Shown here piece after piece: positions 1 to 14,480 of a stretch of DNA of 64,000 bases. Below the pieces are notes generated by a model that was not told the origin of the DNA, searched no databases, and was given only the letters and a program-made list of their open reading frames with translations. Origin of the DNA: Golubevia sp. BC0850 (Eukaryota; Basidiomycota; Exobasidiomycetes; Golubeviales; Golubeviaceae); contig JAAVVG010000006.1 in assembly GCA_012976225.1 (NCBI GenBank), forward strand, positions 124,001 to 188,000, in the 5' to 3' direction. The position numbers were made by a program, and so were the translations under genes. Every line of letters begins with the position of its first letter. Positions within the stretch are counted from its first letter, which is position 1.

Positions 1-933
1 AGCAAGCCAAACGGTCATCCATCCAGAGGTTTCAAGTGACCTGATAATTTGAATTCAAAGAAAGATCAGCAATCCCAGAGGATTCCGGCCTTTCAGTCTA
101 GTAAGATGCTCCAACCACTGCTGAAGTCCTATCTTCACGTCCCATTCTGCTCTCGCTCTCTCTTTTTCCAGCGTTATGGATTCCTCGAATATGAAGCATT
201 CTCACCTCTCCATGGATCAGATCCAATGATCCAGCCTTTCCCAATCAAGACGACAATCCTCTCGGCCTGATCTTCTGCTCCAGCCATCTTCAATTGTTCC
301 GCTTTCCGATGTCGGCTAGTAGGAATTCAGACCTTGAAAGTTCTTTTTGAATAGCTTATTGAATCCCTTTATTGTGGCATAAGTTGTGGTGGAAATAGGG
401 TGAATGCGAGTGCTGCTGATTGCCACTTTGACAGCAGATTCGGATGCTGCCTGATTCACCTTCTTGCTGTTGTGTCGTTGAAGGTGAGGAGTTGAATTGA
501 TCCTTGGATAAGTAAACACTTATCTGTTAGATCGAATGGTTGAAGGCTGATGGAGATCATTCCGAAAGAGTGGTGAGGGTGGGACGCAAACTGCAAATCA
601 GTCTTCGTTCTCTCTACATCCATCCCATCGCTGCTTCTCCTCCCTTTCTTTCTCGCGGACCATGTACATCAACTAGTTTGATCCAAGGTAAGCTGCCGAA
701 GACGCATCCTCTCTCTCCGCGCCCATCTCAGACTTTCTCTCGATCCTTGCAACTTCTTATCCTTCTCATCTTCTCACCCTCCCAATCCCTCTTTCTCACT
801 CCTCTTGATACTCAATCGCAGGGCAAAGCTATTCTCACTCCTTCCAATGCCGCAGAAGGTATAGCTCTCATCAAGTTTCAAGGTCAAGAACAGCTTAACA
901 GAAACTTCCTTCTTCCTTCCTCCTTCACGAACC
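1..933. other. Upstream region of NPR2; no gene recognised
   Basis: Short reading frames on both strands here show no recognisable protein and no consistent exon signals. The last 350 bases are pyrimidine-rich and fit a promoter and 5' leader for the NPR2 start at 934. An open frame at 540-956 overlaps that start in another frame and looks like leader sequence. Confidence 0.5.
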
Positions 934-3900
934 ATGACAACTCCTGTCTACGATGAACAGTTTCTTCCAAGACTCGTCGCCATCTTCTTTGCAACTTTCC
1001 ATCCAACTGAAGGTCCTAAGGTAGTCTACCAAGTACCGGAAGGCAGCATAGCTCAGGAAGGAGACCCAAATCCCAGCGAAGCGGATTCGAACGAAGCTTT
1101 CGACTCAGACGATGAAGGAGAGGACTTCAAAGGAACCGTCGAGAGGCGAGGGTCTGGCATCGAGGAGCAACTCTCAAATCAAGAGAAAGAAAGGTCAGCA
1201 AGTAGGAATCAGCTACCAAGTCAGCAGCCGAGTCTTGCACCAGTAGAAGAAGCAACCACTCCGAGTGCTGCGAGCTCCTTCCAAACTAGCTTTACTGAGT
1301 CGAAACCTTCCACCTGCGACGCAGACTTCAGCTCTACGGATACTGAAATTGGAGCTGGAGCAAGTCAATTCACGGTTCTAAGAGACCAAGGTGTCAGTAA
1401 TTTCACGATCAGAGACCAACCTACCTCGGAGTTCTCTTCTTTGGACACTCTCTCCATCCCGGTCGTATCTTCTTCTTCCTCGGGTGGTTCCGAATCAGAC
1501 GACTCAGATGACGGAGTCTCAGCTCTAGCAAGACGGAGGAGACTCTCAAGAGACAGTCAAGGGAGACCTCAGGTGAAAGCTCCCTCCGAAGCTTCGAAAG
1601 CAGCTTCAGCTTACTCTGCTGCTGCCTCTCAATCTCGGATCAACCCCGCTGCCAGCGGACTGAAACCTCCAGAGCCTCTCTTCGACTTCTCTCCCCTAGC
1701 CGAGTACGTCATTCCCAAGGCTCCTCTCTGTGGAAGGCTCGTGACCTGCACCACCAAAGCTAGAGCTGCAGCCATCCCCCCGGAGGACGCCTTCTCCAAA
1801 AGCGCAAGATCCAAAGCGAGAAGCGGGAAATCATTCTCTCAATCTGGATCTAGAGCTTCTTCCGTTGCTCCATCTTCGAATGCAGCTCCCTCAATTCCTG
1901 ATTCGCCCAAGTCCACCTCCAACGAGCTTCCTCGAATTCCTCGGCCATCAAACGATCCGTCCTCTTCTAGACTAGTCTCCTCAACCTACAAGGTCCTCTC
2001 TCATCCAGTCCTTATCAACGATACTCAAAAGTATTCGCGTAACACTTATATCTTCAACATCGGATTCGTCTTTGATGGAAGGGCAGACACTCGTGCTTAC
2101 GAACCTATCGTTCGGAAGTGTGCTCGTGTCGTTCGTGGTCTAGAAGTAAGTATCCTCGGCTTTAGAACACCTTCTGATCCATTTCGGTCATACTGACCAG
2201 CCCTCCTCTCGCTTTCTCAGGAAGCATCTTCTTTCCTTTCCAATCCGGCCTCAACGCCTAGGATGTACGGCATCATCGAGCAGCTATTCGAAGACCTCAA
2301 CTCCTATTGCGAGAGTTTTGTAGCTCTACCCGAAACACCTCATACCAATTGGATCCAGAAGCAGCTAGACAAGAACAAGGCGGTGGCGACTCGATCAGAG
2401 AGCAATTCCAACAGACACAACTCAAACACAAGTGGAGGGTCTTTGAAAAGACCAGCTTTCGTCTCTAGAGCTGGGTCCAACTCTAGTTCAGGCTCCGAGA
2501 TCCCAATCGCTCAGCTTGAAGAGGACGCAGAGATCGAAGCTAGATCGAGAGGCTTCTCCCACAGCAGCAGCACTTCCGGAGGAACTAGAGGCAGCAACGC
2601 AGCTCTGATTGCACTTCTAAGTCAGACTCCTCTTGCTCTGAGTCGGAGAGCTAGTACGGAGAAACTTCCGACTACATCAACAGGACCTCATGAAGCCTCT
2701 ACCTCCACCGACTCGGCTTTGGACCTCGCTTCGCCTATCTCTCCCACGTCTGGTAACCACGTCAGCTCAAGTAGCACTTCGTCTTCCAATTCTCAAGGAA
2801 CGGTCTGTCTTTCAATTTCAAGACCACCAATCGGAAGAAGCACAACTATCACAGCCATCACGAACGCCACCGTTTCGACAGGGACGGCGCTGTCTGGAGA
2901 TGACGAGCTGAGCGGGAAGTCAACGCTTAGCAGCACCGTCGGTCAAGATTCTTCGAATCTCAGTGGAGCTTCTCAATCTACGTCCCAGATGATGGAGCGA
3001 GGGAAGAGCGCTGATGGTGTTTCAACCCACATCTCTTCGAACCCTCTTCCTCGGAATGCTAATGTTACTCCATCGTTAGCCAGCTCAATAGCAACCGCTC
3101 ATCCGACCCGAGCGACAAGCGGAGGATCTAATTCTACCGGTGGTTCCGATTCTGGGACCAACAACCTGAGCGAAAGCATCCTTTCGCTCCGAACAATCGG
3201 AGCCGCTTCGACGTTGGCCACTTCAGAAATTCGAGCTCTTCCTCAGTCTGGAGCTGAAAACGGCAACAAGAGCACCAACACGGTCAAATCTTCTAGTAAT
3301 ACTTCTGCCGCTCCCAAGCCCGCCCACACTGCAGACGAGATGCTCCATGCTCAAGGTCCAGGCGCCAACTCTCTTCCAGCACGAAGAGAAGCCCCTCACG
3401 GTCTTGGGCGAACAGTGAGAGATGCCATCAACCTCAAGCTGTTTCCAACGTATGCCAATCCGCCTCCTATCAACGATTGGGATGTTCCGGTTGCTTTGCT
3501 GAGACTTGATCGGATGATCGACGCAAATTGGGATCTTACAATGACTAGGGTGAGTGGAAAGAGTGGGGTACCTTTAAATCACACTTTGTTTTCTGACTTG
3601 GACTCCTTTCGCCCCTCCCAGGTATGTCCATTCATTGATGGCATCAACCACGTCAAGCGAATAGCTCAAATGGCTGACGCCGATCTCGAGCTGACTCGAC
3701 AGTGCATGGAGCATCTTATGTGAGTTGGTCTTTTTTTTTTCTTGGCCTTCATTTATACAGAATTGATCTTGAACTGCTTTTCCTTTCTCTTGCAGATACT
3801 ATGGATGTATCATCCTCACGGACTTGTTCCAATTCTTCAACATGTACACTGTTCGACCTCTCATCTCTCGACTCGCCGCCGATCCAGTCGTTCGACTGGA

Positions 3901-5497
3901 ATGTCCTACCTACGTCACTCGTCCAGGATACACTCCTCCTTCTTACCCTACTCTCCTTAGACTCTACAGTCTTCTAAGACAAGGTTTAACTCTACATGAG
4001 TGGATCGAAGAGAACGAAGCTGAGATCGATCTCGACGCCTTAGGGATCGACGTCAGAAGATTCGTTAGTTTCGGAGTGATCAAAGGATTCTTGAGGAGAG
4101 TGCATCGGTATCCTATTCTTCTTACTGAAGAGGTCGATCTGGAAAATGAAGAAAACCGCGGTAGAGAAGTCTCTGAAGTCACTGGAGCTGGAGGAGGAGC
4201 CGGAACGACGACTTCTAGGAGAGGCTCTGCTCTGGAAAGAGTGAAAGGTGGAGGAAGTGGGAGTAGAGAGAGGGAATACAAGCCTTTTGGACCTCCGAAG
4301 CACAGAGACAGCGACACTCCAGCTATGAGCGGATTCGATGCCAGAACTCAGGACAACTCAAGGTCTAGAGAAAGGAACTCCAACGTCAACGCTACTCCTC
4401 CACCTCCTCGAATCCGTAGAGAAGCTTCGGAAGCCGATTCATTTTCTACTGTGCATGATCATCCTCAACGAGAACGGCTGCCGAGCAACAAGACGGCCTC
4501 ATGGGGTCGGAGTGACTCTGCTCACACTCAGATGAGCACTTCACCAACCAAACGGCAACAGCTCCCCAGACCTTCGAACCGCTCTAAGAGATCCAATCGA
4601 CATCCAACCGCAACAGTGGTAGATGTGGCAACGATATCTCTGGAGCAGCTCCAGGAGAATCAGGAGTCTCGTCAATCTCAATCAGGATTCGGTGATGGAA
4701 GTGGAATTCCTCTTCAAGCTCAAGGAAGAGCTTCAAGCTTCAAGCGAGCCAATTCATCAGCTTATCCTCCTTCTCCTCACAAGAGAGCCAGCTTCAAGAA
4801 CTTGCCAACTTCCTCCACGGGAGAACCAGATCAAGGAAAAGGGTCAAGAAGGGGAGCTGAATTCCGTAATGGCGGAGAGAATGGTAGCAACTTCCAACGC
4901 ACTTCTAGCTATGGTCCAGAGACCCTTCAGAGCTCAACTGGAGGATTCGAGTCATCCAGGTCTTTTGCCTCTCTCCCAATTCCGACAGAGCTTCCTGAAC
5001 TCCTAGATGGTACTCATTCAGACGATGAGCTTTGCGTAAGATTTGGTCTTAGCTGGTCTGAACTTCAGAGAATGCTCATTACGATCGGAACGAGCCCAAG
5101 CCGTCGTGCTGGAGACGGAAGATCTGGAAGTGGAGATCGAGAAGGAAGCTATTCGGATGATGAGAGGGACAATGGGGTTGGAGCAGCAGAGAACGGCTCA
5201 ACTTTTGCTTCTGGCTATGGAAATGTCTCTTCTGCTTCAGGCTTCATCAGACGTTCTTTCCCAAAAGCTAAGCGCTCGAGTACCGCTTTGAGAGGAACGA
5301 GTGGAAATGCTACTGCTGGTGGAAATTCGACTTCAGGATGGGCTGGAGCGAGTGGGAGTAGAATGAATTCTTCAGGTTGGAACGCTGAGTCTGAAGGTGC
5401 GATGAATTCTGGTTGGGCTTCTTCGGGAGGTTCGAATGTGGATCAGAAAGCTTTGGAAAGAGGAGATTATGGGAGGATCAAGATCATTCTGAGATGA
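934..5497 (+). CDS. NPR2: Nitrogen permease regulator 2 (GATOR1/SEACIT subunit)
   Basis: Npr2/NPRL2 belongs to the GATOR1 (SEACIT) complex, which acts on vacuolar Rag GTPases to switch off TORC1 when amino acids are scarce. Exons: 934-2145, 2221-3549, 3622-3719, 3796-5497, giving 1446 residues. The opening region carries the family signature FFATFHPTEGPKVVYQVPEG. Conserved blocks around KYSRNTYIFNIGFVFD, the WDVPVALLRLD segment, the PFIDGINHVKRIAQMADADL segment and YYGCIILTDLFQFFNMY follow in the NPRL2 order. The product is much longer than human NPRL2 (about 380 residues) because Ser/Thr/Gly-rich, probably disordered segments separate the conserved blocks and form a long C-terminal tail. The start is the first ATG before the signature. 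The gene is convergent with ORC3, 119 bp away. Confidence 0.93.
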
Positions 5498-5616
5498 GAC
5501 AATTGTTGGGAGAGAATGTTTACAAAATTCCTTTACCTGAACCAACTTCGAATCATAAAGCAGAAGGGAAGATGTGCCTGAATTCCGAGCTACTACATAC
5601 AAACATTCGACTTCCA

Positions 5617-8600
5617 CTACCTCCTCGCCTTACCTCCTTCTTTAGCTATCTTCGGAGGCAATTCCCAATTGATTCTGGCCGTATGCTCAGCTTTCCTTCC
5701 AGTCCTCTTGAGCAAACCCATCAAAGCCAAATGATTAACAGCTATAGCAAACCTAGCTTGTAAGTCATCCAGAACTCTCTTCTGACTAGTTTGCGGACCA
5801 GTCTTGATAGCTCTAGCCTCGATACGTTGAGATCTTGAAGAAGAAGGAGTGGCAGGATCTCCTGACTGAGAAATTGGGGTTGTTGGATCTTGATCATCTA
5901 GACGAGCTCTTTTTGAAGGAGTAGTAGGAGCGTTAGGAGACCTGGACCTTTTCCCATTTGAGGTTGCACGAATAGTTGTATCCGCTTCTTCCAATTCCAA
6001 TCCCACTTCTTCGTCATCATCATCTTCTTCAGGTTTCCATCTTTTCTTCCATCTCTCCTCTGAATCTTCAACTCCTTGTTTCCACATTTCCCACCAATCT
6101 CCCAGATTAATTAGAGTTCCAGCTTCTCTGTAAGCTGAGAAAGCTCTGACTACGTCAGGTAGAAGTCCGATTGTCTCAGCTTCGTTCAACAAAGACATCA
6201 ACTCTTTCGAATTGTCTGCTAGTTCGATGGATGAGCTAGTTGAAGAGAAGATGTCCCTCAGTACGTGTTGAGGATTGTCAAGAGCCAGAGCTAAGGTAGA
6301 TCTATCTTGAGAATCGAGAGTGTGCGACAAGGTTCTTGAGAATTGAGTGAGATGCATCTCTTCGAAGGGAAGATGTTCGGGCATCATGAAGTCCCTGTAG
6401 CGGATAGAACAGTTGAAAGAGTTGAGGAAAGGGAAGGTCAGAACGACGACATCTTCTTTCACCAACCGTATCATCTTCGACATGTCGATTACTCACTCTA
6501 TAGTCCCTCTAACAAGTTTAGCTAAACTCTTCCTAACTTCTTTCACTCTCTCTTGAGTCTTCACTTGTAGCTCTACTTGTTCATGGGTTCTTGCCTCTGG
6601 AGAGCCTTCATCCGATCGGTTGAGAGTTCTCAACTCGTCGACCAAAACCTTCAAAAGATCTTGATTCCTCTTCAATTCCTCCAAAAAATAAGTGATCCAG
6701 AACAGATTTGCGTCTTCGATTCTCTTTCTCTCTTTCTCCTTTCTACTTTGCCTTCCTGAGGTCTCTGGATCTTGAAAATCCTCTTCAATTTCTTCGTCCT
6801 CAGAATCGAATTCCAATTCATCTGATTCTGAATCTTCAGGAGAGCGAAGTCTAAGTCCTTTTCTCAATGTTTCCACTAAATTCTTGACGAAATCCACTAA
6901 GTCAATCAGGAGTTTGAAAGACCATTCAGAATCATCCAAAGCTTGTTGAGCGCTTTCTGATTGCGCTTTAGCAATCACATTGTCGACAGTTCCTAACCAT
7001 TGTTTAATTATCTTGATTCCAGCGTTCTGGATATTCAAATCTTCGCTCCTGAATCTGGAGACCTCGGTGAAGATTCTAGTCTCACTTGGAACTTTTGAAA
7101 CCGAAGATGTTAGACCAGAAGCAATAGCTGATTCTTTAGAATTGAAATTGAGGATTTGATGAAGGATCTTAGTTCCAGAAATACGTTTTAGCGAGCGAGT
7201 AAGGGAAATTTTTTCTTTCGAACTCATAGCCAAAAGGAGAGGGATTGGTGATTGGTCTTGAAGGATCTGAGAAATTGAAGCGAAAGCTGTTTTGGAAGTC
7301 TGTTCCATTGATGCGTTTTCTTCTTTTTCTTTCGAGACTCGCGAAGAATTAGGATTCAATAGAGGATTAACAGCCTTCAACATTTCTAGAGGTGGGTCCA
7401 ATTCGGCTGAATCCTTGCTTTCTAGTGTGATGGCATTCAGGAACCTTTTGCGTAAAGACCAGATGTAGTCTTGAGTGAAAGATGAAGAGAGTTGAGAAAT
7501 TGAGGATGGATCGGGAGAGAAAGTGAATGTTGACATTGGTCGAGTGGTGAAATGATGAAGATATGTGAGCTGGTGGAAAGGAAAGTAGGGAAGGAAACAA
7601 TGCTGTCAATCTCTAGGATCTGAATTAATAGAAAAGAAAATGAAGGACTTACCTGCAAAGCTTTCATAACAGCATCAGCATCGCCATCCATTTCAAAAAA
7701 TTTCATTCTCATAAATTCCAGAGTCTGAGAATCAACTTGCAAGGATAAAGGAAATTTCGGATTCAAAAAGAGCTGTCAAGATTGAAAGCAAAAAGGCATC
7801 AGTTCAATAACCTCTCCCAAGATTTCTATTCTTTTGAAAATTGAGGTTCTAACTCACCTCTTCCATCAACCTCCCCCAAACCTCCTCCGATCTAGGGAGA
7901 ACAACATTCCCAACTTCCAATTTCCCCATCGTCTCCCAAGGTAGAGTAGAATTCAAAGCTCTCCTAGAAGTGGACATCCCTAAGATCAGAGTCAAGGGCG
8001 AAGCTGATGATTGTTGATTGTTCAAAGCATGAAGTGAGAGAATGAGATCTGAAAGTGGGAATGGATCGAAAGATTCTAGAGATGGTAGATGAAGGACCAG
8101 AGATGGACGTGGAGCTGCATTTTGCAGAGAGTGGACATTTGAGGGTTAGCGAAAGAAGGGATTCAGAGGGAGAAGGAGGGATGGGAAGGGAAAAGCAGAA
8201 GGAGAAATTCAGACTCGTAACCTACAAGGAAGACTTTCCCACCAACTCTTTAAATCTCTTCCATCTAAATCTTTCCCTTTTTCGATCCCTTCGACTCTAC
8301 CACTCGAAAAAGTTGTAGGTTTCTTCTTCGAAGGTTTTTTTCCTGAATCGATTTCATCTTCTTCTGAATCTTCTTCTTCTTCTTCTCGATATGTTTCCAT
8401 TCCACCTGAGGTGTCTGATGAGATCGAAGTCCAAGCCGATCTGAAACGTAAGTTGATAGTCTTTAGAGCTGTTGAAAGAGTGGTGCAACTTGTAGAAGGT
8501 AGTGTGACTAAAAGAGCTTTGGGATGATTACTCGATTTTGAAGGAGTTGAAAGGGACGTAGATAGCTTTGAGAAGAGGAGTTGAGGGAAAGGAGTTGAGC

Positions 8601-9392
8601 CTGAGGTTTGGGGAAGAAGGAGGGTGGGAAAAGTAAGAGAAGGGGAGAGGACGAGAGGGGAGGGTGACCGGAGAGACATTTCTTACCTGCTAAGACTGCA
8701 GCTCCTATTCTACTTCCTTCCCCACTGGGAAAATCTTGGCTCAACTCTTCACGGTCGTTGCTACTATCTCGATTGTCTTCTTCTCCTGGTAGGAAGAAGG
8801 TCTCCTGAGTGGAATAGAAACTGGAACGTTTTGAAGTGGAAAGAGAGTTATGTTGGTGATAAGAGAGAATCGTGTCTTGAAGCTCCGAGAGAACTGGAGA
8901 GTAAAGGGTTTCTAAAGCTCTCTGATGAACAATTAGAAAAGGAAAGGATCGAGGTGTCAGGGTTTCGATGAAGACTAAAGGGTTCTTATTGACCCGACGT
9001 TTGAACAAACCTGGATTGCATTCTCTACTTGATGACAAGATTTGAGATAACCTTCTGTTCTAAATAATGATGACACATCATCAGTTTCACAGTCTTGTAT
9101 TCGAGGGAAGGCAGAAGATAGATTCGATGAATCAACGTCACGATGAGATTCTGAGGCTTCATTGAATCGATTTGGCTTGGAAGGAGGGATCCGATTGGTT
9201 TGAGAAGCAGAATAAGATCTTGATCTTGAGCCACATGGAACGATGAAGGCAGCCTGAAGAAAGAAGAGAAGAGAAGAGAAGAGATAGATGGAGGGTCAGC
9301 GATTAGAATCAACGAAGCGAGTAGAGGAACGAGACAGGCTGTAGTGTCACTGTACTTACTTCCGTCAGCTCTTTCAATCCCAGTTCATCCAT
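5617..9392 (-). CDS. ORC3: Origin recognition complex subunit 3
   Basis: Orc3 is part of the six-subunit complex that marks replication origins and loads MCM with Cdc6. Modelled minus-strand exons: 9392-9360, 9253-9011, 8921-8687, 8600-8226, 8114-7858, 7772-7653, 7569-6497, 6394-5617, giving 1037 residues; all junction phases agree. Family landmarks are the short start MDELGLKELTE, the AAA-like region with LVLHLPSLESFDPF and LTLILGMSTS, and the C-terminal winged-helix part: LALDNPQHVLRDIF, then INLGDWWEMW, an acidic Ser-rich insert, RFAIAVNHLALMGLLK and ARINWELP. It is longer than human ORC3 (711 residues) because of acidic and Ser-rich linkers. The first exon is only 33 nt, so the N-terminus is the least certain part. 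The start lies 169 bp from LYS1 on the other strand. Confidence 0.88.
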
Positions 9393-11429
<2,037 letters not shown>

Positions 11430-12478
11430 TTCACCTTCTATAGAAAGTCAGAAAAAGAATAGAGAAAACGTGTTGTTGGGAATTCCCCCTTTTAATTTAA
11501 GAATCGAATTTTGAAAGTAATAGAATGAGTTTTTTGTTCTGTTTTTTAGAGGTGTTCGGGCTTCCCTGAGGAGTAGGAAGTGTAGTTGCGCTTCTTTGCG
11601 GCGACTCACCTTTGGATCCACGACTTCTTCTTTCTTGTCTGAAATCATCTTCAGGTCTTGATAGGACAACATCATCGGATCTTGGAGGGTGAGACTACAG
11701 GGGTCAAGAGTTAGCTCCAGAGATACGAGGCAAGAAAAGATGACATGCGCGGAAGAAGTTCTTCTCTAATCTGTAGACGCCACTCACTTTGATCTTTTGA
11801 CATGTGAGCGTGCTTAAAGAACTAGAAGAGAACAAGCCTGTTCTTTGGAGAGATGCGGTCAGATAGAAGAGCTACGGCCCAGCTCTGAAATGAAAGCTGA
11901 TCTCGAACAACATCTCCCCCATCTTCCCTCTACCTTTCGAACATCTTCTTCTGTTCTTCCTCTTCATCCTCTTTCTCTAAATCTCAACAACTTTTCTTCG
12001 ACCTCTTCTGCGATCTCTGTTTTGTCCTCACCCCTCTTCTCGCCCCCACAGTTCCTGCTCTACGCCCAAATCAAGCAAGCCCTTGCTGCTCCTCCTGGAA
12101 TCGAAATCGCCAAGGATGTTGAAAAGAAGGATTGAGAGGTTCATCTCTTCTCACTCTCAAGAGTCAATCAGGTCGCGTCTCAAAAGGGTACCTCTCTTCC
12201 TGTAAATACAAAAACACATAGAAGTGGCGGGTCACTGGTGATTGCTTATTTTCTTTTGCTTTGGCACGAATTGCACTGTCTCCTTCTTGATTATTGCTTT
12301 CAATGGTCGTTGTCTAAGAGTGAAGCTTGCAGTCTAGAGATGGCAGGCAGAGGGAGGGGAGGGACGAGCTCGAACCGTTTCAAACAAGTGATTGATGCAT
12401 CGACCCTCTTCCTTCGTTCCGAACTGGAGCTCAGCTTTCTCTTTCTTAACATTCACCCGCATCCATCAAAGCTTCAGT
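11430..12478. other. Interval with one doubtful small ORF
   Basis: This holds the LYS1 3' end and about 1 kb without a confident gene. The minus strand at 11810-11530 contains splice-like signals with charged reading frames, but no frame joins cleanly. The plus-strand end (12051-12135) is the most coding-like piece and is listed separately. Confidence 0.4.
11890..12135 (+). CDS. Possible small protein or terminal exon, unrecognised
   Basis: An open frame from ATG 11890 to TGA 12135 would give 81 residues. The last 85 bases follow a good acceptor (CCCCACAG, ending at 12050) and read LLYAQIKQALAAPPGIEIAK plus a short charged tail, with GCC, ATC and AAG codons of the kind used by well-expressed genes here. 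The first two thirds are pyrimidine-rich and may be an intron, so 12051-12135 could be the terminal exon of a gene whose start I cannot place. Confidence 0.3.
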   Translation: MKADLEQHLPHLPSTFRTSSSVLPLHPLSLNLNNFSSTSSAISVLSSPLFSPPQFLLYAQIKQALAAPPGIEIAKDVEKKD

Positions 12479-13880
12479 ATGACTCGCGGATCTTTAGGAT
12501 CCACTTCACGCAAAGGCAGAAGCACAGTAGGAATGTCTTCTAACAGAAAAGGTCAGTGGCGTTAAACAGAGACCAGGGAAGGTCGTTGCATCAGCTCATT
12601 TTCAAGACTCTACCTTGCCTCCCCCTTAAATGCCTCCTGTCGTTCTCTTTTTGATTTCGAGCTACATTCTTTCGTATCCAACCACACCCGCCATCCCAAC
12701 TACCGACTCAGTTCACTTCAGCTCAGCTTTCAACGTCGCAAATCGCTCATCCGCGGCTTTGTCTGGACTTTTCAAGACTTCATCCTCAAACAAGTCCCAA
12801 CCTTTCAGATTTGACAGAAAGGGATCCGACCCTAGTTCTGATTCAGATTCAGATGGTCAAGATGGAGAGGGAGATGAATCTGACGAGGAGAGCCAGGTCT
12901 CCAAAGATGATGGAGCCAAGTGAGTTTGAGTTCGAGACTGCGCTCTTTGAGCAGCTGCAATCTTCGTCTTCTGACATTTTCATTTCTCTTGTCCCATTTC
13001 TTCAAGTGACACTATGGTGGACCACGAAGAGAATCACAGAAGAATGGCAAAGATCGACAAAGATCTCAAGGAACTCGAAGGTGAGTTCGACGATGGACGA
13101 CGTCCGTGTAAGATCCAAGTTTCAGCAGCATATCAAACTATCCAACCTCTACCCTTCTCCTTAATTTCCAACTACAGTCTCTTCTGGTGAACTTGACGGA
13201 AAGAGTGCCTTTGGATTGAAGTTGAACAAAGAAGTCTACTCTCAAGTCAAAGCTCTGATCAATTCTACCGTTACTCTCGCTCAACCTTGCGGGTACGTTT
13301 TCGCTTGAGTACTTTTCTTTGCCATCTCTAGTAAGGCCTCTTGAACTTCTTGCCTCTCCAATCTCTTCTCGCCCAACAGAGTCGAAGTCGACAAAGCAAT
13401 TTCTGGCTATTCCACTGCCGGAAGTCAAACCATCAAGGACATAGATGTGATCCTCAACTTTTCAACTGAAGTAGTAGAAGATATCAAGAACGATTTGAAA
13501 CAATTGGAGCGAGTGTAAATGGCAGAACTTGGATTTCGACCTCCTTGTCTGACTTTTGTTGGATCTTTTCTCTTGCCTCCCTCTAGAGCTCTTCAAGAAA
13601 GACAAGTTCAAAATCGCCAGAGATTTGAAGCTAGAGTCGGGAAAACTCGTGAGTCTAATTGATCTTCGATTTGACTCTTTCAGGTAACAATGTATTGATG
13701 TCTTGCCTACTCTCAAACCCTACCTCAGTGAAAGCTTCTGCTGAGACAAAGAAGGAACTTCTCAAGACTTTCCAAGCCGAACAAGAAAAAATCGAACCAG
13801 AAATTCAAAGCGGTCTAGATTATCGTTCTGGAGTTGAGAAAGTCCGTGCCAGTTGGAAAGATCAATTGGACAGTTTGTGA
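12479..13880 (+). CDS. Unrecognised acidic coiled-coil protein
   Basis: A seven-exon model keeps frame throughout: 12479-12551, 12712-12919, 13007-13080, 13178-13292, 13380-13514, 13587-13648, 13729-13880, about 272 residues. The N-terminus is basic and Ser-rich. An Asp/Ser/Glu-rich acidic stretch follows (SDSDSDGQDGEGDESDEE). From about residue 95 on, the protein is mostly charged helix with heptad-like spacing (MAKIDKDLKEL, VVEDIKNDLKQLERV, ALQERQVQNRQRFEARVGKT), ending VRASWKDQLDSL. No transmembrane segment or signal peptide is seen. The acceptor of exon 2 (12712 or slightly later) and of exon 7 (13684 or 13729) are ambiguous. I do not recognise the family; a coiled-coil scaffold, kinetochore or vesicle-complex subunit is possible. 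Confidence 0.6.
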
Positions 13881-14480
13881 TCGACTCGAAGGATGCAGGA
13901 GGAGATACAAACAATAAGTGGATCACACAAGATTCTCTTGTAAAAAAATGAAGAACCAACGAGTTCCGACTTAGTTTGACTGAAGAGATCGAGTCCAAGC
14001 AGAGGACCGGAGAGTGTGAGCGCTATGAGGGTGATTCTTCACATACTTTCTCTTGCAACTTTGTCAAATGATCTTAATTTTCAAAGTGAAGTCTTTGAGA
14101 GTAGATGCGAACCTCTTCTTGGTCTCAAGCTTTAGGAGAGACTTATTTCTCCTTGACTTTCACAGGGGTTCTCCAACCCTTTTAGACTTCAACTCAGCAG
14201 TCGCATTCATTTACACACAAACGTGCTATTTCTACGACTGCGCAAAGGACAGTAAGGCCCTTCGAATTTCGATGAGAAGTGGAGAGTCGCGCCTCGCGAG
14301 GAACCAAATGCAAGTCAGGATGTACCGCCTTTCACGGCTACCGAAGAGATGACCGAAAAAAGGATTGCGAGTCTCCACTCTCCCCGCGAAATCACTTAAA
14401 AAGGATCCTCACATTGGACTTGATTCTTTCTCTTTCCTACAATATCTAATCCTTTCTACTCGACTAGCAAGACATCAGAC

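Noticed and set aside
540-956. Open frame upstream of NPR2
   Set aside because: It overlaps the NPR2 start in another frame and is pyrimidine-rich leader.
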